Source: Enterobacter sp. RHBSTW-00994 (lineage in GTDB: Bacteria; Pseudomonadota; Gammaproteobacteria; Enterobacterales; Enterobacteriaceae). From it: a stretch of DNA of 64,000 bases. This document shows, piece by piece, positions 1-9,099 of the stretch. Location: NCBI RefSeq assembly GCF_013782625.1, contig NZ_CP056199.1, forward strand, positions 4,730,588-4,794,587, in the 5' to 3' direction. A model generated the notes under the pieces. The model saw only the letters and a list, made by a program, of their open reading frames with translations, had not been told where the DNA came from and made no database searches. Numbering within the stretch: position 1 is the stretch's first letter; the number at the start of each line of letters is the position of its first letter. The position numbers and the translations under genes are program-made.

Positions 1-917
1 ATGCCCGTCAGCGCGCCCTGCACACGACCACACTTACCGCGGATCAGCTCCAGCGCATCCGGGTTTTTCTTCTGTGGCATCAGGGAAGAACCTGATGTCA
101 CGCGATCTGACAACTCAACAAAACCTGCTTCACCAGAGTTGAAGAAGATCAGGTCTTCAGCGAAACGCGACAAGTGCACCATACCGATGGAAGCATTCGA
201 GAGCAGCTCCAGAACATGGTCACGGTCGGATACGCTGTCCAGACTGTTGCGTGTAGCGGATGCAAAACCCAGCCAGCCTGCCAGCTGTTCACGGTCGATC
301 TCATACGCCGTACCCGCCAGCGCACCGCTGCCCAATGGACTAACGTCCAGACGTTTCAGGGTATCCTGCAAACGGCTTTCATCACGTGCCAGCATCTCAA
401 CATATGCCAGGCTCCAGTGAGCAAACGTCACCGGCTGAGCACGCTGCAGGTGGGTATACCCTGGCATCACCGCATCCTGATTGTTCTGCGCGGTCTCGAC
501 CAGAGCACTCTGTAATTGACGATTCGCTGCCAGCAGCTCCACCACCGTATCTTTACACCACAGTTTCAGGTCGGTCGCGACCTGATCGTTACGGCTACGC
601 CCGGTGTGCAGTTTCTTACCCAGTTGGCCGACTTTGTCGATCAGTTTGCCTTCCACCCAGCTGTGAATGTCTTCGGCATCACTTTTCAGGATCTGCTGCG
701 GGTCCAGACGCACCTCTTCCAGCAGGTTGTTCAGCGCCTCTTCCAGCTGCAGTTGTTCATCCGCAGTCAAGACGCCCACAGTGACCAGCGCTTTGGACCA
801 GGCCACAGAGCCGACGATATCCTGTTCGGCCAGGCGGTAGTCGAAGCGCAAAGAGTCGTTGAACTGTTTGAACCGCTGATCCGCTGCCTGTGTAAAACGC
901 CCACCCCAAAGTGCCAT
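1..917 (-). CDS. argH: Argininosuccinate lyase, C-terminus cut by window edge
   Basis: ArgH splits argininosuccinate into arginine and fumarate, the last step of arginine synthesis, in the cytoplasm. The reverse strand reads from an ATG at 915-917 ([13 protein letters not shown]) without a stop to base 1, giving about 305 residues; the family is about 457 residues, so the C-terminal third lies outside the window. The signature of the fumarase/aspartase superfamily, [12 protein letters not shown], is visible near the left edge at about 55-90. It is the last gene of the argC-argB-argH operon, separated from argB by a REP-like hairpin. Identification is certain; only the end is missing. Confidence 0.97.
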   Translation of the reverse strand, partial: MALWGGRFTQAADQRFKQFNDSLRFDYRLAEQDIVGSVAWSKALVTVGVLTADEQLQLEEALNNLLEEVRLDPQQILKSDAEDIHSWVEGKLIDKVGQLGKKLHTGRSRNDQVATDLKLWCKDTVVELLAANRQLQSALVETAQNNQDAVMPGYTHLQRAQPVTFAHWSLAYVEMLARDESRLQDTLKRLDVSPLGSGALAGTAYEIDREQLAGWLGFASATRNSLDSVSDRDHVLELLSNASIGMVHLSRFAEDLIFFNSGEAGFVELSDRVTSGSSLMPQKKNPDALELIRGKCGRVQGALTG

Positions 918-949
918 AACATGCTTCCTTAATATCTTTGAATGACTTT

Positions 950-980
950 GCCCGGTGGCACTGCGCTTACCGGGCCTACA
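950..980. repeat. REP-type palindrome between argB and argH
   Basis: The arms GCCCGGTG and the imperfectly complementary TTACCGGGC surround a short GCGC-containing loop and are followed by CTACA, as in enterobacterial REP (PU) elements. It lies in the argB-argH gap and may stabilise the upstream argCB message or lower argH expression; that role is inference. Confidence 0.7.
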
Positions 981-994
981 AAACAATAAATCGA

Positions 995-1771
995 TTACGC
1001 CAGAATACGCGTGCCAATCGGCGTGCCGTTAAACAACGCCGGAAGTTGCTCCGCATGACGCCACGAGGCGATATCCACCGGACGGCCGAGCGTACGCGCA
1101 GCATCCAACGCCGCATTCACTTTTACAATCATGCCATCGGTAATAATGCCCTGAGCAATCAGTTGCTCTGCTTTTGCGGCAGTCATTTCCGCAATACGCT
1201 GGCCTTTGCCGTCCAGAATGCCGCTCACATCGGAGAGCAGGATCAGGTCTGCACCCAGCGTCGCCGCCAGTGCCGTAGCAGCCTGATCGGCATTCACGTT
1301 CATCAGTTGACCTTCTTCTGTCACACCGATGGAGCTAACCACTGGCAAGAAACCGCCTTCCAGTAAGGTGTTAATCAGATTAGGCGAACCCGGCTGCGCC
1401 AGTCCAACGTGGCCGAGGTCTTCGTCGAGCTGGGTCACTTTTACGCTATCGCCATCGCCCAGATAGAGGCCGACAGAAGCGATATGGTGTTTCTTCGCCC
1501 ACGCCAGCAACGTTTTGTTTGCCGTCCCTGCCAGTGCACCGGTAATGATGTCAATCTGATCGGCTGGCGTTACACGCAGGCCATTTTTCTTTTTCACTGG
1601 CAGGTTAAGCCCTTTCATCAGCTCATCCACCACACAACCGCCGCCATGAACAATCACCAGAGGACGTTGGTGTGATTCGCGATAGTTAACCAGCGCGGTA
1701 AACAGACGCTCCAGCGCTTCTTCGCTGTCCAGCAGTACACCACCGAGTTTGATAATTAATGGGTTCATCAT
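995..1771 (-). CDS. argB: Acetylglutamate kinase
   Basis: ArgB phosphorylates N-acetylglutamate with ATP, the second step of arginine synthesis. The 258-residue product starts [11 protein letters not shown] and shows the amino-acid-kinase nucleotide and substrate loops, with KLGG near residue 8 and VIHGGG near residue 40. I chose the ATG at 1771; a GTG one codon upstream (1774) is in frame, but the AAGGTG ribosome site and the length shared with E. coli favour the ATG. It follows argC after only six bases, so translation is probably coupled. The argCBH operon is expected to be repressed by ArgR through the boxes upstream of argC. Confidence 0.97.
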   Translation of the reverse strand: MMNPLIIKLGGVLLDSEEALERLFTALVNYRESHQRPLVIVHGGGCVVDELMKGLNLPVKKKNGLRVTPADQIDIITGALAGTANKTLLAWAKKHHIASVGLYLGDGDSVKVTQLDEDLGHVGLAQPGSPNLINTLLEGGFLPVVSSIGVTEEGQLMNVNADQAATALAATLGADLILLSDVSGILDGKGQRIAEMTAAKAEQLIAQGIITDGMIVKVNAALDAARTLGRPVDIASWRHAEQLPALFNGTPIGTRILA

Positions 1772-1777
1772 CACACC

Positions 1778-2782
1778 TTAAATAAGAGCCTGCGTTTCAG
1801 CGAAGCCAAAACGAATATTTGCACACTGCATTGCCTGTGCGGCAGCGCCTTTGAGTAAGTTATCTTCTGCGGCGACCACAATCAGGTGCTCGCCCTGAAC
1901 AGCAAAGCCGATATCACAGAATGGCAGACCGACCACATTTTTCAGGGCTGGCACACCTTTGTCATACAGACGCACCAGCGGTTTATCCGCATACGCCTGA
2001 GTAAAGACGTCACTCACCTGTTCTTTTGTCACACCCGGTTTCAGGCGGCAGGTAATGGTTTCCAGAATCCCACGCGGGAAATTACCCAGATGCGGTGTGA
2101 AAATAACCTCTGCACCCAGGTGGGTCGTGATTTCAGGGTGATGGCGATGGTTGAACACCCCATACGGCTGAAGGCTGACTTCACAGAAACTGTTTGATAT
2201 TGCCGCCTTACGGCCCGCACCGCTCACACCACTGGTGGCGTTGATCACTGGCCACTGGTTCAGATCCAGCAGGCCTGCATCGATCAACGGCTTCAGGGAA
2301 AGCTGTGCCGCCGTCGGGTAGCAACCCGGTACGGCAATCAGGTTCGCCTCTTTCAGTTTGTCTGCGCTCCACTCCGCCAGCCCGTACACCGCTTTCTCAA
2401 GCAAATCGGGATACTGATGGGTGAAACCATAATATTTTTCATAGAACGCACCGTCGTTTACACGGAACGCACCAGAGAGGTCGAACACCACACAACCTGC
2501 CGCCAGAAACTGCGGAGCCAGGTCATGGCTGACTTCGTGAGCAGTGGCTAAAAACACCACGTCCACGCCATCTGTGAACTCGCTGATATCGGACATCGGC
2601 TGCAACGGCAGGTCGACGATCCCCTTAAGTTGTGGATGCAAATCGGAAATTAACTTTCCTGCATCATTGCTTTGCGCTGACACGGTCAAAGCGGTTATGG
2701 TCATATGAGGATGGCGATTCACGTAGCTTACAAGCTCTGCGCCCGCATAACCGCTAGCGCCTACAATCAGCGTATTCAACAT
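1778..2782 (-). CDS. argC: N-acetyl-gamma-glutamyl-phosphate reductase
   Basis: ArgC reduces acetylglutamyl phosphate to the semialdehyde with NADPH. The 334-residue protein has the N-terminal dinucleotide fold ([11 protein letters not shown], residues 7-17) and the active-site cysteine C154 in [10 protein letters not shown]. It is the first gene of the reverse-strand argCBH operon. The start lies 24 bases from the first ARG box, with the divergent argE on the other side. Length and sequence match the enterobacterial enzyme throughout. Confidence 0.97.
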   Translation of the reverse strand: MLNTLIVGASGYAGAELVSYVNRHPHMTITALTVSAQSNDAGKLISDLHPQLKGIVDLPLQPMSDISEFTDGVDVVFLATAHEVSHDLAPQFLAAGCVVFDLSGAFRVNDGAFYEKYYGFTHQYPDLLEKAVYGLAEWSADKLKEANLIAVPGCYPTAAQLSLKPLIDAGLLDLNQWPVINATSGVSGAGRKAAISNSFCEVSLQPYGVFNHRHHPEITTHLGAEVIFTPHLGNFPRGILETITCRLKPGVTKEQVSDVFTQAYADKPLVRLYDKGVPALKNVVGLPFCDIGFAVQGEHLIVVAAEDNLLKGAAAQAMQCANIRFGFAETQALI

Positions 2783-2805
2783 CAGGTTCCTTTACGCTCA
2801 ACGTT

Positions 2806-2844
2806 AATGTATTTTTATTCACATTTATTGCATGAATATTGATA
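2806..2844. promoter_or_regulatory. Two ArgR operator (ARG) boxes between argC and argE
   Basis: Two 18-base boxes, 2806-2823 (AATGTATTTTTATTCACA) and 2827-2844 (ATTGCATGAATATTGATA), are separated by three bases, which is the classic arrangement for hexameric ArgR. They lie in the bipolar argECBH control region and would repress both directions when arginine is plentiful. The first box matches the ARG consensus well; the second is weaker. Confidence 0.85.
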
Positions 2845-2870
2845 CTATCACGACCTAAGGTGTGTCAACA

Positions 2871-4022
2871 ATGAAAATGAACTTACCGCCATTTATCGAG
2901 ATTTACCGCGCCCTGATTGCCACGCCGTCCATCAGCGCAACCGAGGAAGCGTTGGATCAGAGTAATGAGTCTTTAATCAATCTGCTGGCGGGTTGGTTTA
3001 GCGATCTTGGGTTTAACGTTGAGGTTCAACCCGTACCTGGAACCCGTCACAAATTCAACCTGCTCGCCAGTACCGGACAGGGCGCAGGCGGCTTGTTGCT
3101 GGCCGGCCATACCGATACCGTCCCCTTTGATGATGGTCGCTGGACGCGCGATCCCTTCACCCTGACCGAGCACGACAACAAGCTCTATGGCCTGGGTACG
3201 GCCGATATGAAAGGCTTCTTCGCCTTTATCCTCGATGCACTGCGTGACGTCGACGTGACGACGCTGAAAAAACCGCTCTACATTCTGGCGACTGCTGACG
3301 AAGAAACGAGCATGGCGGGCGCTCGTTACTTCTCTGAAAACACCGCAATCCGTCCAGATTGCGCCATCATTGGTGAACCAACCTCCCTGCAACCGATTCG
3401 CGCGCACAAAGGCCATATCTCAACCGCTGTGCGGGTAATGGGCCAGTCAGGCCACTCCAGCGATCCGGCGCGCGGGGTTAACGCCATTGAACTGATGCAC
3501 GACGCGATTGGCCGCATTATGCAGTTGCGTGACTCACTGAAAGAACGCTATCACCATGATTCATTCACTGTTCCGTATCCAACACTGAACCTCGGTAGCC
3601 TGCACGGTGGGGACGCATCAAACCGTATTTGTGCCTGCTGCGAACTGCACATGGATATTCGCCCACTGCCTGGTATGACGCTGAGCGATCTGGATGGTCT
3701 GTTGAATGAGGCTCTGGCTCCTGTAAGCGAGCGCTGGCCAGGACGGCTGACGGTCTCTGAGCTGCATCCACCGATCCCAGGTTATGAATGCCCACCAGAC
3801 CATCAACTCGTTGAAGTGGTCGAAAAGCTGCTTGGCGAAAAAACTGACGTGGTGAACTACTGCACCGAAGCGCCGTTTATTCAGACGCTGTGCCCAACGC
3901 TGGTTCTTGGTCCTGGTTCCATCAACCAGGCTCACCAGCCAGATGAATATCTGGAAACTCGCTTTATTAAACCCACGCGTGAACTGATTACCCAGGTTGT
4001 GCATCATTTCTGCTGGCACTAA
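2871..4022 (+). CDS. argE: Acetylornithine deacetylase
   Basis: ArgE hydrolyses N-acetylornithine to ornithine and acetate. The 383-residue M20-family metallopeptidase shows the metal ligands in LAGHTDTVP (H80 and the catalytic D82), D112 in GTADMKGF and the acidic pair at 144-145 in TADEET. I chose the ATG at 2871 because TAAGG lies at 2856-2860 and the length equals that of E. coli; an in-frame GTG at 2862 would add three residues but has no better ribosome site. It is transcribed divergently from argCBH under the shared ARG boxes, and a palindromic intergenic repeat follows its stop. Confidence 0.97.
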   Translation: MKMNLPPFIEIYRALIATPSISATEEALDQSNESLINLLAGWFSDLGFNVEVQPVPGTRHKFNLLASTGQGAGGLLLAGHTDTVPFDDGRWTRDPFTLTEHDNKLYGLGTADMKGFFAFILDALRDVDVTTLKKPLYILATADEETSMAGARYFSENTAIRPDCAIIGEPTSLQPIRAHKGHISTAVRVMGQSGHSSDPARGVNAIELMHDAIGRIMQLRDSLKERYHHDSFTVPYPTLNLGSLHGGDASNRICACCELHMDIRPLPGMTLSDLDGLLNEALAPVSERWPGRLTVSELHPPIPGYECPPDHQLVEVVEKLLGEKTDVVNYCTEAPFIQTLCPTLVLGPGSINQAHQPDEYLETRFIKPTRELITQVVHHFCWH

Positions 4023-4028
4023 AACTGC

Positions 4029-4064
4029 CCCCTCACCTCAACCCGATGGGCAGAGCGTGAGGGG
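4029..4064. repeat. Palindromic intergenic repeat, copy A (downstream of argE)
   Basis: Perfect 8-base arms CCCCTCAC (4029-4036) and GTGAGGGG (4057-4064) flank a 20-base centre. This is the first of seven related CCCTCACC/CTCTCCC-type palindromes in the window. It is not followed by a T-run on the argE strand, so it is not a textbook terminator. Confidence 0.6.
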
Positions 4065-4227
4065 TAAAAATCCCGCGATCTTCGTCACATTCTCATAAGC
4101 ATCGCTTATCTGACGCAAAGCGAATTAAATTTCGTAAATTACCCACATTTATTCGTTTGCTGAACCGTTTTCGCAGCAATTGACGACGGGGGTTTTACGT
4201 GGCTTTATAAAGGGAGATGACAAAATA

Positions 4228-4266
4228 ATGTCCAAAAGATTGTCGACTGGGCATAAACAAAAATGA
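4228..4266 (+). CDS. Possible 12-codon leader ORF upstream of ppc
   Basis: An ATG at 4228 is preceded by AGGGAG (4211-4216) and encodes MSKRLSTGHKQK before a TGA at 4264-4266, 18 bases ahead of the ppc start. The ribosome site is good but its spacing of about 11 bases is long. It could be a translated leader or a chance ORF; the sequence alone cannot decide. Confidence 0.25.
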   Translation: MSKRLSTGHKQK

Positions 4267-4284
4267 TGGGGTGACTGGGTTTTT

Positions 4285-6936
4285 ATGAACGAACAATATT
4301 CCGCGTTGCGTAGTAATGTCAGTATGCTCGGCAAAGTGCTGGGAGATACCATCAAGGATGCGCTGGGAGAGAATATTCTCGACCGCGTTGAAACCATCCG
4401 TAAGCTGTCTAAATCCTCCCGAGCAGGAAACGAGGCCAATCGTCAGGAACTGCTTACCACCTTACAGAACCTGTCAAATGATGAGCTGCTGCCTGTTGCC
4501 CGAGCCTTCAGTCAGTTTCTGAACCTGGCAAATACCGCCGAGCAATATCACAGCATTTCGCCAAAAGGCGAAGCTGCCAGCAACCCGGAAGTCATTGCCC
4601 ACACGCTCAGAAAACTCAAAGACCAGCCAGACCTCAACGAAGCGACGATCAAAAAAGCGGTTGAATCTCTTTCTCTGGAGCTGGTTTTGACCGCCCACCC
4701 AACTGAAATCACCCGCCGCACGCTGATCCACAAAATGGTGGAAGTGAACAACTGCCTGAAGCAGTTGGATAACAAAGACATTGCGGACTATGAACGTAAC
4801 CAGCTGATGCGCCGTCTGCGTCAGCTCATTGCCCAGTCCTGGCACACCGACGAAATTCGTAAGCATCGCCCTAGCCCGGTTGATGAAGCGAAATGGGGCT
4901 TTGCGGTGGTGGAAAACAGCCTGTGGGAAGGTGTACCTAACTACCTGCGCGAACTGAATGAACAGTTGGAAGAAAACCTCGGCTACCGTCTGCCGGTAGA
5001 CTTTGTTCCAGTCCGCTTCACCTCATGGATGGGAGGTGACCGCGACGGCAACCCGAATGTAACCGCTGAAATCACTCGCCACGTGTTACTGCTGAGTCGC
5101 TGGAAAGCGACGGACCTGTTCCTGAAAGATATTCAGGTGCTGATTTCCGAGTTGTCGATGGTGGAAGCAACGCCTGAACTACGCGAGCTGGCTGGCGAAG
5201 AAGGTGCGAGCGAGCCATACCGTTATCTGATGAAAAAACTGCGTGGTCAGTTAATGGCGACGCAGGCCTGGCTCGAAGCCCGTCTGAAAGGCCAGCGCCT
5301 GCCAAAACCAGAAGGTCTTCTGAGCCAAAACGAACAACTCTGGGATCCGCTTTACGCTTGTTATAAGTCTCTTCAGGCCTGCGGCATGGGCATCATCGCT
5401 AATGGTGAGCTGCTCGACACTCTGCGTCGCGTGAAGTGTTTTGGCGTACCACTGGTGCGCATTGATGTGCGTCAGGAAAGCACTCGCCACACCGAAGCGC
5501 TGGGCGAACTGACTCGCTACCTCGGCATCGGCGACTATGAAAGCTGGTCAGAAGCCGACAAACAAGCCTTCCTGATCCGCGAACTGAACTCCAAACGTCC
5601 TCTGCTCCCACGCAACTGGGAACCCAGCAATGAAACCCGCGAAGTGCTCAACACCTGTAAAGCGATCGTTGATGCACCGAAAGGATCGGTTGCCGCCTAC
5701 GTGATCTCCATGGCGAAAACCCCTTCCGACGTGCTGGCCGTTCATCTGCTTCTGAAAGAAGCGGGTATTGGCTATGCCCTTCCAGTTGCTCCACTATTTG
5801 AAACCCTTGATGACCTGAACAACGCCAACGATGTGATGACGCAGTTGCTGAACATCGACTGGTATCGCGGCTTTATTCAGGGCAAACAGATGGTAATGAT
5901 TGGCTATTCCGACTCCGCAAAAGATGCGGGCGTAATGGCAGCATCCTGGGCGCAATATCAGGCGCAAGACGCACTGATCAAAACCTGCGAGAAAGCCGGT
6001 ATTGAACTGACGCTGTTCCACGGTCGCGGAGGCTCGATTGGTCGTGGCGGTGCGCCTGCTCACGCCGCACTGCTCTCCCAACCGCCGGGTAGCCTGAAAG
6101 GCGGGCTTCGCGTAACCGAACAAGGCGAGATGATCCGCTTTAAATACGGCTTGCCTGAAGTCACTATCAGCAGCCTGTCGCTGTACACCAGCGCGATTCT
6201 GGAAGCGAACCTGCTGCCGCCGCCTGAGCCGAAAGCATCCTGGTGTCATATCATGGATGAGCTGTCTGATATCTCCTGTGAACTGTACCGTGGCTACGTT
6301 CGCGAAAACAAAGATTTCGTGCCTTATTTCCGCTCGGCAACGCCTGAACAGGAACTGGGTAAACTGCCGCTAGGTTCACGCCCGGCCAAACGCCGCCCAA
6401 CCGGTGGCGTCGAGTCTCTGCGTGCCATCCCGTGGATCTTCGCCTGGACGCAAAACCGTTTGATGCTGCCAGCCTGGCTGGGTGCTGGCGCTGCACTGCA
6501 AAAAGTGGTGGCGGATGGCAAACAGAGCGAACTGGAAACCATGTGTCGCGACTGGCCTTTCTTCTCCACACGTCTTGGCATGCTGGAGATGGTGTTCTCA
6601 AAAGCCGATCTGTGGCTGGCAGAGTACTACGATCAGCGCCTGGTAAAACCAGAGCTATGGGCGCTGGGGAAAGAGCTGCGTGAACTGCTGGAAGGTGACA
6701 TTAAAGTGGTCCTGGATATCGCCAACGACTCACATCTGATGGAAGATTTACCGTGGATTGCCGAGTCCATCCAGTTACGTAACATCTATACCGACCCGCT
6801 GAACGTTTTGCAGGCTGAGTTGTTGCACCGCTCCCGTCTGGCAGAGGAAGAAGGCAAAGAGCCTGATCCTCGCGTAGAACAAGCGTTAATGGTGACGATT
6901 GCAGGTGTTGCCGCAGGTATGCGTAATACCGGCTAA
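4285..6936 (+). CDS. ppc: Phosphoenolpyruvate carboxylase
   Basis: Ppc adds bicarbonate to phosphoenolpyruvate to make oxaloacetate, refilling the TCA cycle. The 883-residue protein has the same length as the E. coli enzyme. Catalytic H138 lies in VLTAHPTE, the [12 protein letters not shown] loop lies near residues 580-590, and the protein ends in the family's MRNTG tail. It is monocistronic: argE lies upstream with about 260 bases between them, and a strong terminator follows. I remember eptC (yijP) between ppc and yijO in E. coli K-12; here yijO follows directly. Confidence 0.98.
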   Translation: MNEQYSALRSNVSMLGKVLGDTIKDALGENILDRVETIRKLSKSSRAGNEANRQELLTTLQNLSNDELLPVARAFSQFLNLANTAEQYHSISPKGEAASNPEVIAHTLRKLKDQPDLNEATIKKAVESLSLELVLTAHPTEITRRTLIHKMVEVNNCLKQLDNKDIADYERNQLMRRLRQLIAQSWHTDEIRKHRPSPVDEAKWGFAVVENSLWEGVPNYLRELNEQLEENLGYRLPVDFVPVRFTSWMGGDRDGNPNVTAEITRHVLLLSRWKATDLFLKDIQVLISELSMVEATPELRELAGEEGASEPYRYLMKKLRGQLMATQAWLEARLKGQRLPKPEGLLSQNEQLWDPLYACYKSLQACGMGIIANGELLDTLRRVKCFGVPLVRIDVRQESTRHTEALGELTRYLGIGDYESWSEADKQAFLIRELNSKRPLLPRNWEPSNETREVLNTCKAIVDAPKGSVAAYVISMAKTPSDVLAVHLLLKEAGIGYALPVAPLFETLDDLNNANDVMTQLLNIDWYRGFIQGKQMVMIGYSDSAKDAGVMAASWAQYQAQDALIKTCEKAGIELTLFHGRGGSIGRGGAPAHAALLSQPPGSLKGGLRVTEQGEMIRFKYGLPEVTISSLSLYTSAILEANLLPPPEPKASWCHIMDELSDISCELYRGYVRENKDFVPYFRSATPEQELGKLPLGSRPAKRRPTGGVESLRAIPWIFAWTQNRLMLPAWLGAGAALQKVVADGKQSELETMCRDWPFFSTRLGMLEMVFSKADLWLAEYYDQRLVKPELWALGKELRELLEGDIKVVLDIANDSHLMEDLPWIAESIQLRNIYTDPLNVLQAELLHRSRLAEEEGKEPDPRVEQALMVTIAGVAAGMRNTG

Positions 6937-6955
6937 TCACTTTTCAGCGCTCATC

Positions 6956-6982
6956 AGGCCACACGATGTGTGGCCTTTTTTT
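6956..6982 (+). terminator. Rho-independent terminator of ppc
   Basis: A perfect 9-base stem AGGCCACAC/GTGTGGCCT with loop GAT runs into seven T residues. It sits 20 bases after the ppc stop. Confidence 0.93.
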
Positions 6983-7029
6983 ATGCTTACAGGTAAGGTT
7001 TCTCTTTGGAAAACGTGGAAGGGAGCGCC

Positions 7030-7878
7030 ATGCAGCAAGATATCAGCCAGATCCTGACAGACCTCATCAATGGGGCATTGCCCCTGCATCAGGTCTATTT
7101 TGCAAATGCCGCCACTCCTGCACCAGAGCTCGCGCTACAGGTCGATTTTCCCCGGCTGGAAATTGTGCTGGAAGGTGTTGTCGAAGACAGTGCCTCGTCG
7201 GCCTTACAAAAAAATGATGTTCTGTATGTTCCCGCCGGAGGCTGGAATCACCCTCAATGGAAAAACCCTGCAACGACGCTGAGTATTCTTTTTGGTAAAC
7301 AACAGCTGGGCTTTAGCCTTCTGCACTGGGATGGCGTCGCTTTCCGCAATCTGGCGAAACAACACGTTGCACGACGTGGCCCCCGCATTGGCTCATTCCT
7401 GCTGCAAACTCTTCATGAAATGCAAATGCAGCCTCATGAACAGCAAACGGCGCGTCTTATCGTCGCCAGTTTAATCAGCCACTGCATCGATCTCCTTGGC
7501 AGCCAGATTCAGACCGCATCGCGCAGTCAGGCACTGTTTGAGGCTATTCGTGTCTATATTGATGAACATTATGCCGCCCCTCTCACCAGGGAATCTGTCG
7601 CCCAGGCGTTTTACATCTCACCGAATTATCTTTCGCACCTTTTCCAGAAAACTGGCGCTGTAGGTTTTAATGAATATCTGACCCACACCCGGCTGGAGCA
7701 CGCGCGTCAGTTATTGAAAGGATATGATTTAAAAGTGAAAGAAGTGGCGCACGCCTGCGGATTTGTCGACAGTAACTATTTCTGCCGATTATTTCGTAAG
7801 AATACGGAGCGTTCACCGTCGGAATATCGCCGGCAGTATCACAGCCAGCTCACCGGAAAACCTGCTACTCCACAATGA
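7030..7878 (+). CDS. yijO: AraC-family transcriptional regulator YijO
   Basis: This 282-residue protein has a cupin-like N-terminal half and a C-terminal AraC DNA-binding domain at about residues 180-280. The first helix-turn-helix contains SVAQAFYISPNYLSHLFQK and the second contains VKEVAHACGFVDSNYFCRLF. The ATG at 7030 has GGGAG just upstream; an upstream in-frame TTG at 7006 gives an unsupported extension. Its ligand and targets are unknown. It lies convergent to the frw/pfl genes and its last 14 bases overlap the 3' end of frwD, so it is a natural candidate to control that cluster. That is inference from position. Confidence 0.88.
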   Translation: MQQDISQILTDLINGALPLHQVYFANAATPAPELALQVDFPRLEIVLEGVVEDSASSALQKNDVLYVPAGGWNHPQWKNPATTLSILFGKQQLGFSLLHWDGVAFRNLAKQHVARRGPRIGSFLLQTLHEMQMQPHEQQTARLIVASLISHCIDLLGSQIQTASRSQALFEAIRVYIDEHYAAPLTRESVAQAFYISPNYLSHLFQKTGAVGFNEYLTHTRLEHARQLLKGYDLKVKEVAHACGFVDSNYFCRLFRKNTERSPSEYRRQYHSQLTGKPATPQ

Positions 7879-8221
7879 CGTGAGTGTGCTGCGGCGCGGT
7901 TAATACTTTGCGCACCGCACTCATCACCTTTTGCGGGTCGCGTAAAAAGGCGTTGATACCACACTTCACAGAGCGAGAATGTTCAAAGCGTTCACTTCCT
8001 GCCAGTTCAATGTCAGTGATAAGTAACACGACATCGGCGCGTCGAATGTCGCCATCAGTCAGCTCATTTTCGATACCTAACGCGCCCTGCGTTTCAATGT
8101 GAACGCTCCATTTCTCTTGCTGACAGAGCTTTTCAAGCCTTTCAGCGGCCATATAAGTATGCGCAACACCGCTTACACATGCGGTAACAGCCACCAGATG
8201 ACGCCCTGTTATCACTGTCAT
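7865..8221 (-). CDS. frwD: PTS fructose-like EIIB component FrwD
   Basis: FrwD is a small cytoplasmic EIIB domain that would pass phosphate to an incoming sugar. The 118-residue product carries the fructose-family EIIB active site ACVSGVAHTYMAAE, whose cysteine near residue 16 is the phosphorylation site. The ATG at 8221 is two bases after the pflC stop and has a GGGGGG stretch as its ribosome site; an in-frame GTG at 8227 overlaps the pflC stop and is possible. It is the last gene of the frwC-frwB-pflD-pflC-frwD array. FrwB is a second EIIB of the same type, so the permease FrwC has two phosphate donors here, as in E. coli. The transported sugar is not known from sequence. Confidence 0.9.
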   Translation of the reverse strand: MTVITGRHLVAVTACVSGVAHTYMAAERLEKLCQQEKWSVHIETQGALGIENELTDGDIRRADVVLLITDIELAGSERFEHSRSVKCGINAFLRDPQKVMSAVRKVLTAPQHTHVIVE

Positions 8222-8223
8222 TT

Positions 8224-9099
8224 TCACCCCCCTATGGTGACACTGAATCCTGCACGTTCAGCCATAAGACGCATCGCCGCAACATCATCTTCTGTTGGAG
8301 GAACAACCTGTTGCATCGTCCATTGCTGCCCCAGCAGGCGATACTTCGGCTCACCGTACTGATGAAAAGGTAATAAATGCAACTGCCTTATTCCGGTTGG
8401 TATCAGAAACGCCAGAACTTGCATCATATTTGCTTCACTCAGTGTATAGCCTGGTATCAGCGGCACACGCGGGATCACGTTCACGCCTTCAGCCACCAGT
8501 TGCCGCATATTCTCCAGCACTCTGGGTAAATTCATCGCGATGATCGAATTCGCCTGATCTGGGTCCATCATCTTAAGATCAAAAAGCACTTCATCACACT
8601 GGCGTGCCAAGGGTAATAAGCGGGACAAGGGCGCATCACCTGCAGTCTCTATCGCGGTATGCAGACCATAACGGCGCAATCGTTGTAGCAACCGCGTCGC
8701 AAATGGGGCTTGCATCAGCACTTCTCCCCCAGACAATGTCACTCCACCGCCCGATGAGCGGAAGAAAACATCGTCTTTCATCACTTCATATTCAAGCTCA
8801 TCCAGAGTGATATCCCGCCCAATACGCTCAAATGCACCGGACGGGCACTCATCCGCATCGCGAAGGCATGTTGCACAATGCAGACATTTGCTTTCCCTGC
8901 GAACAGTCTCAATCTTAGGGGAGATCGATTCGGGATTAGCACACCATGGGCATTTGTGTGGACAGCCTTTAAAAAAAACCACCGTACGGATACCCTGTCC
9001 GTCGTTCAGGGAATAGCGCTGAATGTTGAAAATACGCGCCACATCGGCGCGTGTATCAATCACTTCACAGCTGATGCGCGGTGCGGCGAATAATGTCAT
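8224..9099 (-). CDS. pflC: Glycyl-radical enzyme activase PflC (radical SAM)
   Basis: PflC is a radical-SAM activating enzyme that should install the glycyl radical on its partner PflD. The 291-residue protein has the radical-SAM cluster motif in KGCPHKCPWC and then an inserted ferredoxin-like cysteine set (CLHCATCLRDADECPSGA). This insert is typical of activases for dehydratase- and decarboxylase-type glycyl-radical enzymes and is absent from the classic PFL activase PflA. The ATG at 9099 has GGAG upstream, and its first 35 bases overlap the end of pflD, so the two are translationally coupled. Confidence 0.92.
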   Translation of the reverse strand: MTLFAAPRISCEVIDTRADVARIFNIQRYSLNDGQGIRTVVFFKGCPHKCPWCANPESISPKIETVRRESKCLHCATCLRDADECPSGAFERIGRDITLDELEYEVMKDDVFFRSSGGGVTLSGGEVLMQAPFATRLLQRLRRYGLHTAIETAGDAPLSRLLPLARQCDEVLFDLKMMDPDQANSIIAMNLPRVLENMRQLVAEGVNVIPRVPLIPGYTLSEANMMQVLAFLIPTGIRQLHLLPFHQYGEPKYRLLGQQWTMQQVVPPTEDDVAAMRLMAERAGFSVTIGG

